This document shows positions 34,332-47,600 of a stretch of DNA of 64,000 nucleotides, one piece after another. The stretch is from Marasmius tenuissimus (lineage: Eukaryota > Basidiomycota > Agaricomycetes > Agaricales > Marasmiaceae). Position numbers and translations under genes: made by a program. Where the stretch lies: contig JAQOTA010000071.1 of the NCBI GenBank assembly GCA_029532415.1, positions 1,054,001 to 1,118,000 on the forward strand. The letters are read 5' to 3'. The notes beneath the pieces are model-generated. The model made no database searches and was not told the origin of the DNA. It saw only the letters and a program-made list of their open reading frames with translations. The stretch's first letter is position 1. The number at the start of each line of letters is the position of its first letter.

Positions 34332-37260
34332 TCAATCTCGAGGATCGTCCCGCGAACCCTCTTCTCCCAATTGCTGTTCTTCCGCCACATCTATCTCTTC
34401 TGCTTCCGAATCATCGTCATCTTCCGAAAAATCGAAATACCCGTCAATCACAATCCGCTCCCAAGGAAGATTCACGCCGCGGAGGTCTCGTAAACGCGTC
34501 AAAAACGCGTAGACGAATGCCGCTGGAGGTCTGACATGCTTGTCTGCCGCCCAACACAATCCAACCAACGACCAGACACTAGGTGGGCACCAGGAAGCTT
34601 TCGGTCTTTCCGGTCGAATATTGTTTAAAACTTGGAACATCACCATGGGGTCTGTGAGTGGGAAGAATGGCGGTTTGCCTGAGATTACCTTCGGAGGTGC
34701 ATGAGTTCAATGAACATTTCAATGGGGTAAAATCCTTACCTCGAGAACTGTGCATCCGAACGCATAAATGTCCTGGGGCAGCTTGGTACGAGCATTGTGA
34801 GTGCGGGTTTCCAAAGCGTAAACGGGTACAGGTTGGTACCCAAACATCTCGGGGGCCATCCATCGGAACGACCCTTTCATACCGGTGGTCGTCGAGTAGG
34901 TGTTTGCTTCGGAGACCCCAAAGTCTGCCAGGAGGCACCGGCCGTGATCATCGACGAGAACGTTCGTCTGCTCAATGACAGCGATGAGGCCAAATAGGGT
35001 GGACAATCAGACGAGACGTACTGCTTTGATATCACCGTGCAAAATGCTGAGCGTGTGTAGGTATGCCATGCCCGCTGCTATCTCACATATCTAAAGGAAA
35101 AAGAACAATGTAGACCCTATCAACGGCAATAGGGGAGATCGAGACTTACAGCCGTCAGCTTGTCGTGTTCCAGGTTCTTCTCCAAGAAAGACAACAGGTG
35201 ACCATTATCCATCCACGGAGATACCAAACAGAATCCCCTCGGGAAAAGCTTAGTATTCACCCCAAGGAAAGGCAAAACGTTGGGGTGATTGAGTTGTGTC
35301 CAGACCAAAGTCTCCTTCAGGAATCGCTAATGGAACGTAAATACACTCAGCTAGAAACAGAAGAGCGAAAGAGAACGCACAGCAGCAACTTTCTCTCTTT
35401 CCTGATCTCCTCCGTGGGTGTGAAGCCGCAGCACTTTCAGGCAAACTTTCTTCGGTCCGTCGGTTCCTTTCCAGATATCCTGGGTAACGTCTCACTATTG
35501 AGGTGATCGACGCGCGTTCTGACGGCTTGAACTTACCGAATATCCTCCGCCTGAGAGCGGGTATGACCCGTCAATCGCCACGTCGTTCAAGAGAATTGAC
35601 GAGGGTAAGTTTCGGTGCTCCCTGACGAGAGCTCGAAACTGTTTGACCAGTCTCTTGCGTTGCGGACCTGGCGCTGCGTTTCGGATGTCCTGTTCGGAAG
35701 ACGAAATTAGCCATTGGGAAGGAAGCGAGAAGACTGCGTTATCGTACATGGTGAATTGAGTCAATGATATCCGCTATGTGCGGCTGGTCCTGTACGAAGG
35801 GTTCCCTAGGATTGAGTAGCTGCGGAGAGCCAGCAACCATTTGCCGTAGCAGTCTGAGATCCGCATTGGAATCGTACTCCTCTGGTTGGCTCGAACGTGG
35901 GTCATTCAACTTCGTGGCTTGTGAGATCTCGTATCCTATTTCGATTGTCGCCTCTTCAACGATGTTTTCCCACAAGTCTTCCTGGAAAGTCCTGAGAGGG
36001 TAGGTAAGCATATTCGATACTCCCAGTCGCCAGGTGATATGAACAAACGTACCTCCGCCCTTGCCCACAGAACTATCCTGTCACCCGGTTCCAGCAACTC
36101 AACGAAGCCTTTTCCATCGCCCAGTCCCATGCCCCTTCCCACCTCATATCGACGTCGGGTCTTCTCCCCACGAATCCATTTTACCTCGTAACCCAAAAAA
36201 GACTGGTTTGCTGTGATGTTGTTGTGCACTCTCCAAGTAACTTGTCGACCTGTGTTCTTGAAGTCCCAACCTTTCCCTCGGAAGAACGTTTGAGCTCGTT
36301 CTGGATCGAGAAAAGAGAGTTTCGTAAGACTAGACTCTTCGAATGGCGTAGTACTAGCGTGCGCCCGGATGGGTTTCAATATGCTGACTTCGAACCAGGT
36401 ATGGCTATTGGAGTATGTTCCTTCTCCACCGTTTGCGGCCCATCCTTGGTCTGCCGCGGTCATATTGAATTTGACATAGCTGATCCTGAGGTGTTCACTG
36501 GTCTTTGGGATTGGAGGCGTTGAGAGGTAGATACCAGAGATGGCTAGGTAGTTGAAGTCATTGGCTCGATAGGTTACTCTTTCGCTACGATGATATATCT
36601 GACGTGGGCGATAGTTTGCGAGGGAGAAAATTAGGTTGATCAGGGTATCTGTGAGCCTGAGCTGCTGCAGGAGAGCACGTGTAGCACGAAAGTTGCTGAG
36701 GGTTATGGTGAGTGGGACGGACTTTCCGCGGCGCTTCATCTGTGAAAGTTCGTGTACTGTGAGTTTCAAGAATGCGGAGGGAGGCCATGAGCGTACCTTT
36801 GACCGTAGGATGTCTGGTATTGACTCGATCGGGCTGCGGTGGGCTGTTCTCGACTCTAGAAAGGTGATAAAAAAAGGAACTTCAATCTATCACGAGCAAC
36901 TTGACAGCGGTGACAGTCTGAGCTAAGCCATTCTATTCCTGACGGGTTTTCAAGCAGCGTTTCCAGTATCTTTGGGTATTCTTTGTGGGGGGTGGCCGTA
37001 GTGATCAAGAACTGTAGTACACTGTGTAATAGACTGTAGTTGACGTCGGTGTAGAGACTCAGGTCGCGTGCACGGACCACCGCGGTTTTTCCCACAGCCT
37101 GAGCTCGATCGTGTCACGGCGGTGGACTGGTCAGTGGTTTCCTGAATTCTTGCCACGACGACGATGTACCGTTCATTATGCATTATGGTCACCTCACCTG
37201 CTCACCTGAGTTCCGTTTTACACAAATCTCATTCGTGATCTCTTCCAACAAATAATCCAT
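34332..37260 (-). CDS. Large orphan protein with C-terminal TKL-type protein kinase domain
   Basis: Twelve exons on the minus strand encode about 777 residues: 37198-37260, 37074-37141, 36894-37033, 36797-36855, 36053-36739, 35748-35981, 35537-35689, 35381-35479, 35150-35326, 35022-35090, 34740-34967, 34332-34688. All phases agree, but the first four exons rest on very short introns (38 and 40 nt) and are less certain. Residues about 110-340 form an unnamed block (PVPLTITLSN-like start, SEHLRISYVKFNMTAADQGW, GYEVKWIRGEKTRRRYEVG). The kinase follows: GGGYSDIWKG loop, VCLKVL lysine, LHGDIKATNVLVD catalytic loop (HGD in place of HRD), LADFGVSEA, FRWMAPEMF, DIYAFGCTVLEVISGKPPF. All catalytic residues are present, so it should be active. 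The tail is acidic. Confidence 0.75.
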
Positions 37261-38699
37261 ATCTTGGGAAAGGTGCTTTTCTATTGATGGGCCTGGGTGG
37301 CAAAATCGCGATTCAACACACAGCTTTCAGCACCTCGAGCCTCCTTGGACACACCTTGTTCATAGGTCAATCTCCAGGTCAGGGATGAAATGTACAACGT
37401 GACGAGCAAAGCCTTCGTGATGTACAATGCAGCGGTTGTGGTGCGTCCTCGTACGGCCTCTCAATCTTTTTGGCCTACCCATAAGTATTTTTATCTTCTC
37501 CTGAACAAGCCTATCAAATGATTCGTACCGGGACTTGTTATGGTGGCTTCCTAAACTGTTTAGCTCGTCGTTCATCATTCTCTCCTTTAAAAAGACGGTG
37601 GCCATCTGGGGTCTTACTGTTATGAATGTTTGTGCCGCGACCGGTTTCGACGGAGCGCTGAACGTCGGTATAGGTCGCTTTGACCCTGGACGACTTGTCC
37701 CGCTACCCGCAAGGCACGTCGCCTAAGGGTTCGTTGAATATTCCAATGGGAACCCGGGAATGTCGCGAGCAGCCTCCATAGAACTTCAAGTCTATATTGC
37801 CAAGAGAGACGAGTTCGGCATTCTGCAAGGCGAAGAAGTTGTAGCAAGAATGGAAGGGATATCATTAGGATTGTAAGGAAGAAGGTCACGCCAGATAGGG
37901 TGAGTGTTTCGAGTTTTGTTGCTAGTTGGAATCATTTGATACAAGAGCTTTTCCTTATCACCGTGATACATTATTGTGTGGGTATTTTTGACACGGGAAA
38001 GGGACCCTGGATAACGGAAGTTTGGTTCTCTAAGCGGTCCCTAGGGCGCGAAGCTATGCATTCATTTTGATTTACCGGTCGCCTCCTCTTGTCCGACCCA
38101 TTGACAGTTGACTGAACCTTGATTGCAGTTTGTTTCATCCAGGTCGCGCCGTAGTCCTAGTTCTCCGGGGCGGGAATGTTTTTGACCCAAAGCACAGGTA
38201 GAAGTATATACGCACCTGCTGTTTTTCTCTCGACAAGGATGTACTAGACGACCCGTCATGATAGAATCAATTCCGTCGTGGCGTCCTATACCCTCTTTCG
38301 GCAAGCGGACTGCAACATCTCGACGAATATACCTTAGTGAGATTTTACTCGCTAAATCGTGGGAGCAGGGAGTAGCAAGTACGAGAACTCGGGCTTTAGT
38401 GCTGCGCAGGACAGACGCTAGGAATACTTGCGACTAGGAGGTTAGGAATCTGTATGAACATGCGAAAGGTTGAGCCTGGTAGCTCAGGAGGAGATTCCCC
38501 GGGGTAATCGACACCCGGTGACCTACTAATATAGCGCCCAAAATGTTGAAATCGATGACGAAAGGCCAATTAGACGCCCAATTGGGCGGTAGCACGTGCT
38601 CTCAGCACAGCCCCACAGGCTCTGAGTTCATCGTTTCTTCTCGCGCAGTCCTCTGACCACATTGGACTGATCCAAATTTCGAGCCACGGCTCTCAGCAT
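37261..38699. other. Intergenic region between divergent genes
   Basis: About 1.44 kb holding the promoters of the kinase gene and of the PH-domain gene. A short closed reading frame exists on the minus strand (37360-37605, 81 codons) with no recognisable motif. No other gene can be supported. Confidence 0.4.
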
Positions 38700-41600
38700 A
38701 TGAGCAGCACTGTGAGAGTTGGGAGCCCACAGTGGGATAGCCGTAACCAGTCTTTCATTTCTCCTACTCGCCTCCAACAATTCAGGGCCAATACCCCCAC
38801 TCATCATTTCACATCCGACAACGACAACAACGACGACGACAACGTTGACAACACTGATACCAACGGCGACAACACCATGCAGACTGCTCAGCCACGTCCC
38901 AACAATGGAAATGCGTCCAACCACTCTAGATCATCTTCCTTCTTTTCATTCCGTAAACAAACATCTTCATCGGCGGATGTGAATCGTTCACCCTCGTTGA
39001 ACGGTAGAGATAATACGAGACGCTCTGTAGATCAGCAGCAGCAACAAACACCCCAGAATCAACCCCGCCAACAACAGCAGCCCCAAGAAACACCTACGTC
39101 GACAGCTCCAGCAGCCCAGGGCTCAGCAACGACTACTCAATCACAACAATCACCGCTCCAACCTCAAGCCCCTCAGCAGGCTCAGCTTCATCCAGAAATT
39201 CGTTCTGTCGTGCAGTTGACCGCAGCTCATGCTCACAAGGTCTACGTCTCTGGCCGTTTGGTTCGCCGTATTGAACGGGATGCCAACGGTCATAGACCTA
39301 CCAAAGACGACGGGTGGACAGAAGTCTGGGCTCAGCTAGGCGGTACTACTCTCAGCATTTGGGATATGAAGGCAATCAATGAGGCCAGTCAACAAGGGAA
39401 AGAGGTCCCGCCTACGTATATCAATATGACCGATGCCGTGCGTTTCTAGACTTCCTTCCCATCCTCCTTCCATATTTAATTCGTCTCGCAAACAGTTCGT
39501 GCAGGTTTTAGGCGCAATCACCATTCCAGTCCCCGGAACCAACACGTCCGAACGCCAGGAAAACGTGTTGACGCTCAATACCGCCGGGTCCAACCTATTG
39601 TTCTTTGCGTGTCCGAGCACGACCGCGCTGATCGCATGGGCCAGTGCTCTTCGACTTTCCTCATGGGAAAAATCTCGACTTGAGGAGATATACACTGCTC
39701 ATCTGATAAGAATTACACTTAGTGGTGAGTACAACCCTGTTGTGTCGCGACGGGTAGATAATGATTGACGCCCTTGACTCGCAGCACGAGATATACCGAC
39801 GACACTGACTCGCGGACGGCTCGAGGGATGGGTTCGCGTGCGCATCGCTGGTCAGACGGATTGGAAATCTTTCTGGATGGTCATTAGTGGTGCTCCAGAA
39901 AGTACGCCAGATGAACTGGGTCGGGTTCCATCCAACAATGGTGCGGGTGCTGCCACGACAGGCAACGCAACAGGCCGGAAGAAACGGATGTCGAATTTAT
40001 TCTCAACAAAGGACAAGGAAGCCAATGGTAACACTGGTCCCTCCTTCCAGAAGCCCACTGTAGCCATGTACACCTCCCCGAAACCCAAAGACAAGAAGAA
40101 ACCCGTGTTGACAATGACAGATGTTGCACAGGCATTCGCAGTTTATCCGGAACGACCAGAGTTGATTACAAGAAGCACTCTGATCAAGCTTGAAGGGTCG
40201 TTGGGTGCGGAGGAAATGGCTGGTGGCATGCGTGGTCGTGAAGGATGGCTTTTGGTTATGCCCCAGCTTGAGGGGAGTCTGTCGCCTGCGGCTGAGATGC
40301 TGAAGTGGGTGATCGGTACGTTTTGTCCTTTATATTCTCACCTCGATTCGTTAGCTCATGATAATGTTCCCCCTCCAGCTCTCCATGACGCTTTCAAGTT
40401 GTACGGCAGACCCCAAGCCTGGACTTGGGATCCTCGGGATCCTCAATCATTAATGTTTGCCTATCCGGTCGGTCCCCACAAAGATCTTCTCTTTCTCGAA
40501 CGCGAACAAGCCGAGAAGTTCGATCCTCGCGAAGAGCGCACAACCGTCATACGGGCTCGGTACAGCGCCGCTATGACCCAGAAGATGCAACACAGTGATC
40601 CCTCACAGGCGGGCCCACAACCACGAACATCCACCTCCGACTCTGGGGGGGCAAGTGGTTCTGGGCGGGGATACCAGCTCCCCCCTCTCAGCTTCGACCG
40701 AACCAACAATCAGCAAGAGGAACGTCATCTTCTCACGCCTATAACAGAACGCAGCAGCGTCTACACACACGGGCGATCCATGTCAGGGGATGCCGCGAGT
40801 ATGTTGGGGCCGAAGCCGTCTCTGAAAGGGACTGCCAATGGCGTTGCTCCTGCCGCGGGCGACCCTATACCCGAAGAACCTCGCACACCTCCTGTGGCAT
40901 CACCAGATGGAGCAGGAACAGGAGCCGTCACTGGTGCTATTCTGTCGGATAGCCCTCGAGTTAGTCTGGATGAGCGTCCGGGACCACCACTGCCTCCGAA
41001 CAAGGATGGATTATCATCATCATCATTCAGTCGCAACACCTCCACATCTGCACGCAGTCCGTCGGAATATAGCCCATCTTCATCAGGTGTTATGAGTCCC
41101 GGGAGAACATCGTTTGATGCTATCAATAACAATAACATAAGTAATGCTAACAGGGCAGTTTCTCCTCCTGGATCTCCTGTCCGTTCCCCAGTATCAGCAT
41201 CGGGATCAGCAGGCAAGCCTGCATCGATATTGTCGAACGGCGTAGGGCACAAACCTCCCGGATCACCTTCGCTGTCTTCGTTGGTATCTCCACACTCTCC
41301 GCAAACCAGCGGTGGTTCACCGATGCCAGAACGGCCAACCACACCGCCTGGGTCAATTCTGACTTCCCCGTACTCACCACCGCCGTCAGTAAGACAGAGT
41401 TCTCCGACCAGGTCGACGTTCTCGTTTGCCGCGCCTTCTCAGTCGTTCGGAACCGTTTCCAGGAACTCGTCGACTTCGACTTCGACCATGGGAGGAACAC
41501 CTACCTCTACAGCGCCAAGTACTGCTCCTGTAGCACCAGCACCACCAGCAACAGCAGATGATGGCGGGTTCTCCAATGAAGCAAATGCCGCACTTTACTA

Positions 41601-44135
41601 TATGCAGCAGTATGGTGCTAGTGGTAGTGGTACAAGCACAGGATTGAACGGAGGGAATGTTGCGGGCAGGATGCCCGCGACTATAGCCGAGACGGATATG
41701 GACGGTGACGATGGTGATGATTCCTCCGCCGAGTTCCCTGGGCCTCCCCTCGTTTCTGCACCTGGTGCACAGGGCTCGTCAGGGCCGACAGTTGTAAGTG
41801 CCATAAACACTGCGGGAAGGCCTTCTTATTTCGCGGAGCAAGGATCGGGCTCACCTGTTGCCCGACAGGGAACTCCCATGGCATTCGTTGAGAGACGGCC
41901 TGGAGGTGGTCCTGCCCCGAAAGAGAGGTCAAACACGATCGGAAGCGTTGATTCGCTGCCTTCAAACTCCGGTAGTAATGTCGGTAGTTCTAGCGCTGCG
42001 ACTACCCGACAAGGGGCGTTGGGACGTAAACCTTCCGGTGCACGTGCACAGCAAGCCATCAACAACCGATTGAATTTGTCAGGAAACGTGGTGGAAGCTT
42101 CCTCTTCGTCGGGTTTATCTTCATCTTCTCCTTCTCACTTCCAACAACAATCCCAACAACAACGCCGACCCACGCAAGTTATAGAAGAAGACATGGGAGA
42201 ATCTGACGAGGGTCCATCCGATCTTCCTTATGCATCTTCACCTCCGAGAAAGGAGCTTCCCAGGCAGTCGACAGATGATTCGAATCTGGACGTTTTGGCC
42301 GCTCTTTCGTATTTGGACGTGACGGACCCCACTCAGCAACAGTTGGGAGTTGAGAAAGCGGATCCTACAATTGCGAATAAATCTGTCGAACCGTTGAGGA
42401 CGAATCGCGCGTCGTCCACGTCCCCACCTCCGGTAACTCAGGCTAAAGCACCCGGGGCCGTCAAGTCGTCGTTTGCACCCTCGAACAAGGCCGCAGAGAG
42501 AAAGGCGAAGGCTCAAGCACAACAAGCAGCGGCCGCTGCCGCTGCCAGTCGACCCGGAAGAGCCACAAATGGGAAGAGGAAGATGCGATCGGCAAAGGCT
42601 GATGATGGTGCTTGGAGTAGTGACGACGAAGAGGACGACGATGATGATGACGATGAAGAGGAAGGCGACGAGGAGGTAGATTCAGATGGGGAGCCAGTAA
42701 CGAAACAGACATCAGGAGTCAACTCGTCAGATAACTCTATAAGACCTCCTACCCAGGGCGGTGATGATTACTTCCCACAACAACCGACACCAACGCATCT
42801 CCGGCCCCCACGCAATCTGCCTCAAATTCCTGCTGGCCGCTCGCCGGGTGCGTATCTTGACTTATGTTCGATGAAAGGTGAAATTGACGTTTTGGTTGAA
42901 TTCTTACAGGTGACTCTGATGATCAGTTCCATGCCCCTCGTCGACCTCCCATGGAATCTCAGTATTTCCAACAGCCTCCCATGCCTCAGCAGTACACACA
43001 GACGGGAAGGAGCACGTACTACGAAGATGGGCGCCCTCAGATGGAACAACCGCACCCCACGCCAGGAGCTGCTCGTCAAAACATGTGGAGTCAAGTGCTC
43101 GAGCCTGGACGTCAACCTGGAGAGGTGCCATCGCAGAATATGCGTGACACTTTCGTGCAACTCGAGCCTCCCTCGCAGACGATGACGAAGGCGTTCACAC
43201 CACAGGGTCTTCTGTCTGCTGGACTTCAGGATAAGCAAGGTCGTTCTGCTAAGCGACAAGAAGAGCTCGCGCGAGAAAGCGGCGCTTCGTTGATCAATGT
43301 GCCCAATAAACCACCGCCGCCGCAGACTGGGTTGCTTGGCGCGATAACTGCCCATGAACGCGAGAGGAAACGAGAGGGTGGAGTTGGAGCCGCTTTGACG
43401 GAACGTGAACGTGAAAAGAGAGTTGCTGAGGAGAGACAGAGGCGGTTCGATGATGCACAACGCCAGCAGCTGGACCAGATGCAACAGACCGGGTCGATGT
43501 ATGGAGGGCAATTCGGGATGAATCCGATGATGATGATGAATCCCATGTCGATGATGGGGGTGAACCCGATGATGACCGGAGGGATGAACCCCATGATGAC
43601 TGGTGGGATGAATCCAATGATGTCTCAGTACGGGATGATGGGCGGATACAACCCTCAGCACATGTTCGCTGCCCAGCAAGCTGCTGCCCAAGCATACCAA
43701 CAGGCTATGATGGCGTTCTCAACTGCTGGGTCTCAAGTAGGAGGTGACGGCGGAAATGCTCCAAACAACGGCGGTTCACCTTCGCTCAATCCTATGATGA
43801 CAGGCAACAACATGATGGGAGGGATGCCTATGGGTGGTATGGGAATGGGAGGCATGGGCGGCATGGGCTTTGATCCTCGAATGTCCATGATGATGATGAA
43901 CCCGATGGGCATGCAGAACACAGGCATGTCGCAATTTGACCCTCGTATGCCGCCACAGAATACAGGCGGCTCTCCTTCACCAATGAATGAGTTACCTTCT
44001 ACTCTTCTACCACCCGGTGGGCTCGGTGGCGTTCCTCCCCGTTCTGGCTCGCCAGCTGGTCGAGGGTCACCTTTGGCACGACAGAGCGACTCCCCTCGAG
44101 GGTCACGACCGACGACCCCAAAGCCACCGCAGTAA
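38700..44135 (+). CDS. SKG3/CAF120-like PH-domain protein with methionine-rich tail
   Basis: Five exons (38700-39437, 39496-39724, 39785-40315, 40379-42847, 42910-44135) encode 1730 residues. After a disordered N/Q-rich start (poly-Q at about residue 113), the PH-like region runs from KVYVSGRLVRRIERDANGHR through DDGWTEVWAQLGGTTLSIWD to FFACPSTTALIAWASALRLS, followed by a second block with TDWKSFWMVISG and LFLEREQAEKFDPREERTTV. This order matches fungal SKG3/CAF120 proteins, associated in yeast with CCR4-NOT and the bud neck. The remaining 1000 residues are S/P/G/N-rich with a poly-Ala run, a D/E block and a C-terminal M/G/N/P-rich region. The two-PH assignment is from pattern and order, the function from the family. 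Confidence 0.75.
38817..38870. repeat. GAC/AAC trinucleotide-rich tract
   Basis: Imperfect trinucleotide repeat of GAC and AAC units in the first exon of the PH-domain gene, translated as an Asp/Asn-rich run. Probably length-variable. Confidence 0.7.
43517..43625. repeat. Tandem repeat encoding Met-rich units
   Basis: Short imperfect tandem repeats with ATG-dense units in the last exon of the PH-domain gene, translated as NPMM-, MTGGMNPM- and related units. It lies in a wider Met/Gly-rich region to about 43930. Confidence 0.8.
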
Positions 44136-44639
44136 AACATAATAATTTCTCGTAGTACAAAAGTATATCTATGATCCGGATCTCTTGCAAGGTCTCTTTA
44201 CGCTTCACACACTCATTGTTGATTTCTTGTTGCCCATACGGACGGTCTTTTCGGTTGGATTCCTCAACGCTCAGTAATACCACATTCATTCCCCCTTGTT
44301 TTTCATCTATGGACTGCATTTCTTCTCTTTTCTACCGTAGTCGTATCTGTATCATATGGCCCACGGGCGTCCTATTTAACTCTGTCGAGTATCTTTATAG
44401 AGTTTGGGATGAACAGAGTTTTCGGTGCTTTGTCGGTGTGAGGATGAATCTGCGTTGCACAGTCGCGTTCTATCTCCTACCAGTCTCCTACCGTCACCTG
44501 CGCAGACTGCGCATGCCTGCGCTTTGCCTCATGCCGTCAGCATCATGAACTCTAAAGGCATATAAATATCGGCTTCTGACAACTTGAACGCCATCGAGCT
44601 TCTCCTCCCGTTCACTCAGGCTGCAGTCTGCGGAAAGAG
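44136..44639. promoter_or_regulatory. Intergenic region with TATA box for the helicase gene
   Basis: About 500 bases. A TATAAATA sequence at 44561-44568 lies 72 bases upstream of the helicase ATG and is a plausible core promoter element. The left part should be the 3' UTR of the PH-domain gene. Confidence 0.5.
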
Positions 44640-47600
44640 ATGCCCGAGCGTCCACCTACTCCACCCACTTTTTTACAAAATCTTATCGATGGAGGACCTC
44701 TCCATAGTCAATTCAGCATCCTAGAGACGTATTACCTCGTCTTTCCTGAATCAGATTTGACCCACTTCAAAGTCCAAAAGTTTCTCGAGAAATCGCCTGG
44801 CCCACTAGGAATCTCACCAGGTTACAACGAGAGAACAAAGGCTCTCAATGCTATCGCTGTCGTCGGAGAGGTGTTTTGCTTGGTCGTGGAGTTCAAGGAT
44901 CGCCGAACGATGGGTTCTCGCCGCCGCGGTCGTGGTCGACGCCGCAATCGATCCAGAAGTGAAGAAGACTCCGACGGAACAGAGGAAGAGGCAGTCGGAC
45001 CAAAGGAATTAACTCCCCAACTGAGGGCCCTGCAGCAGGTTTTCGACCATCCAGCTGGTGTGTACGCTTTCAACCTCGCGCCATTGGCACTGGGCCTGTA
45101 TTCCGATTTTGGCCTTATTGTCCGCCATGGGATCAACATCCAATCCGCGAACTTCGATCCCGAGCCCGAGCACGAGCTCGATGAAAGTACCCCAGTCGCA
45201 CCTAAGAAAAGGACCAACACCTCAGACGGCAGCATTCAATTCGTGGATCTCCAAACCGAGGCTAAGCCCCAGCTCGACGAAGGCAACCCAGTTTCACGTC
45301 AGAAAGGACCCGACACCCCAGGCGGCACCGGTGACCTTTTGAACCCTCTGGAAGCGATTCTGGCTTGTGTCGGGAAGGCCGTCACAGTTCTCGAGAATAA
45401 CATTACATCGGTGTTTATGGATCTCACTTACCATACACAGTCTACAGCCAGAGACACTCCCCAAAATTCCTCTCTTCGGGACATGATGATGCGAGCGTGG
45501 ATCTCGCGTTTTCTTGCGACTTTCGAGAACGGGCCGCAAACCTTTGGCGACGTACCAGCGATAGATCTGGGTCGTTTTGAGCACGACGTGAGATTCCCTT
45601 TGCTCCAGCTCGGACATGCTCTAATGGTGCCACATTGTTAGCAAATAGCGGTCCTTGCAAGAGTCGCCAGTGATGCGTTCCGACTGGACTACCTCAAACC
45701 TCTTCAGACTGTTCACCAGTTTTCCGAGTCTGCGGTCGACGGGGATATTATCCGCGTTACAAACGACAAGTTCCAGAATAGATTGCGCCGAGACCGGGTA
45801 CGTACTACATGGAAACGCTCTCCATCTTCGTATCTTTCTCATTCCCGAAGAACAGACCCTCAAAGTCGAAGTCCAGAACCAACAAGGCGCAAGATATAAC
45901 ATAGCTAGCCAGGCGGGGGACATGTCGGGGCGCGAAACGTTCATATCGAAGAATAATATGTCCAGTAACGCATTGGTGACGACCATCACCTCGATTGGAC
46001 GGGACGTACCGACCAGAGCAGAGCAACAGAAGGGCCTTATAGTTCTTCGTACTCTCCAGGGCAAGAAGGGCGACATCCAGGAGAATCCTTGGATCAAGAA
46101 TATCTGGTTCCCGCCTGAAGGCGAGCTCTCTTGGCCAGAGGAGTGGACCACCAAAACCACTCTTCCTTCTACGATACCAGATTCTTCACTTAATCCATCT
46201 CAGACGCGTGCCGTTGAACACATGCTTTCCCCTGCTAACGATCACCGAATCGTCGTGGTCCGAGGGCCTCCTGGAACGGGCAAGACTTCCGTGATTGCAA
46301 AGTATGTGACGACGGTCATTGATGCTGGCGGTGGTGGCATATGGTTAGTCGCGAAGTCCAACGTGGCCGTAAAAAATATCGCGGAAAAGTTGGTCAAGGA
46401 GAAGTTTCTGCGATGGAATCTTTTGGTTTCGAAGGATTTCCAGGTTGGATGGTATGCATCTAGGTCATTTTCGCCAAGTCTGGCGACTAATACTGGTGCT
46501 CTTTCTTAGGCATGAACATCTATACCAGCAGATACTTGACAGGGTCATTCGCTCTGACCGATTCATGAGTGTCAAATCCAAGGAGCTTGCAGACTGCAAA
46601 GTGATATTATGCACTCTCAGCATGCTGTCCGCCAGGCTTTTGAAAATCTTTACTCGAGCTGTACCGATTCAAACACTTGTCGTCGATGAGGCCAGTCAGA
46701 TCGAAATAGGCGATTACTTCCACGCTTTTGAGGTCGCGAAAGGTACATTGAGGAAGATGTGTCTCATCGGGGACGATAAACAGCGTACGTTCGATCCCGA
46801 AATGTTGGTTCGCCCACTAGTCTGACAGCCGTCTTCCCAATAGTTCCCCCTTATGGACAAGAGGATCTGAAGAATCTTCGCAGTGTCTTTGAGGTGAAGC
46901 ACCTTCAGGGTCGTATCGACCTTCTCGATACCCAATGTACATCGCGGTGTCACCTCTGTTCTGGCGATAGTTCCTGATCTTACCTCTTCACAGATCGTAT
47001 GCCTCCTCAAATAGGCCAATTCATTTCTGACCACGTTTACGACGGTGAACTTAACTCCAATCCGAAGCATCCGATTACGGACAAGGTTCTGGCCTGTCGG
47101 CTGGTGGACGCACATGGTAAAGAGGAATCGGATGGAATGTCATTCAAGGTAACGAACTCCTATTTTCCGCAACTATGGACTCGGGGCTCAATTGTCTCTA
47201 TGACCACAGAATACTTCCGAGGCGACCGTGATTCTCACTATTGCTCAACATCTCCAAGCAGCCAACAAGAGTTACCGTATCATCACCCCCTACGACGGGC
47301 AGCGCAACTACATCGAACAGGAGATGAAGAAGGCGAACATGGATTGGGGGGATACCTGTTTCAATGTTGATTCTTTCCAAGGTGATTTGCCTCCGTTCTA
47401 TAATGATTCTCCGCCCCGATCCCTGAGACTTGCTTTTTGCAGGAAACGAGGAGGACTTTATCATCGTCTCTCTTGTCCGCTCTCGCTCAATCGGGTTCTT
47501 GAGCAACCAACGGCGAACAAATGTCATGCTTACTCGGTGTAAAAAGGGAATGATCGTAGTGACCAGTCGTGATTTCTTGACGGGTATAGGATCCCAGTCG

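Noticed and set aside
37360..37605. 81-codon ATG-to-stop frame on the minus strand between divergent genes
   Set aside because: No recognisable motif, no intron partners and no supporting context; frames of this length are expected by chance in 1.4 kb.
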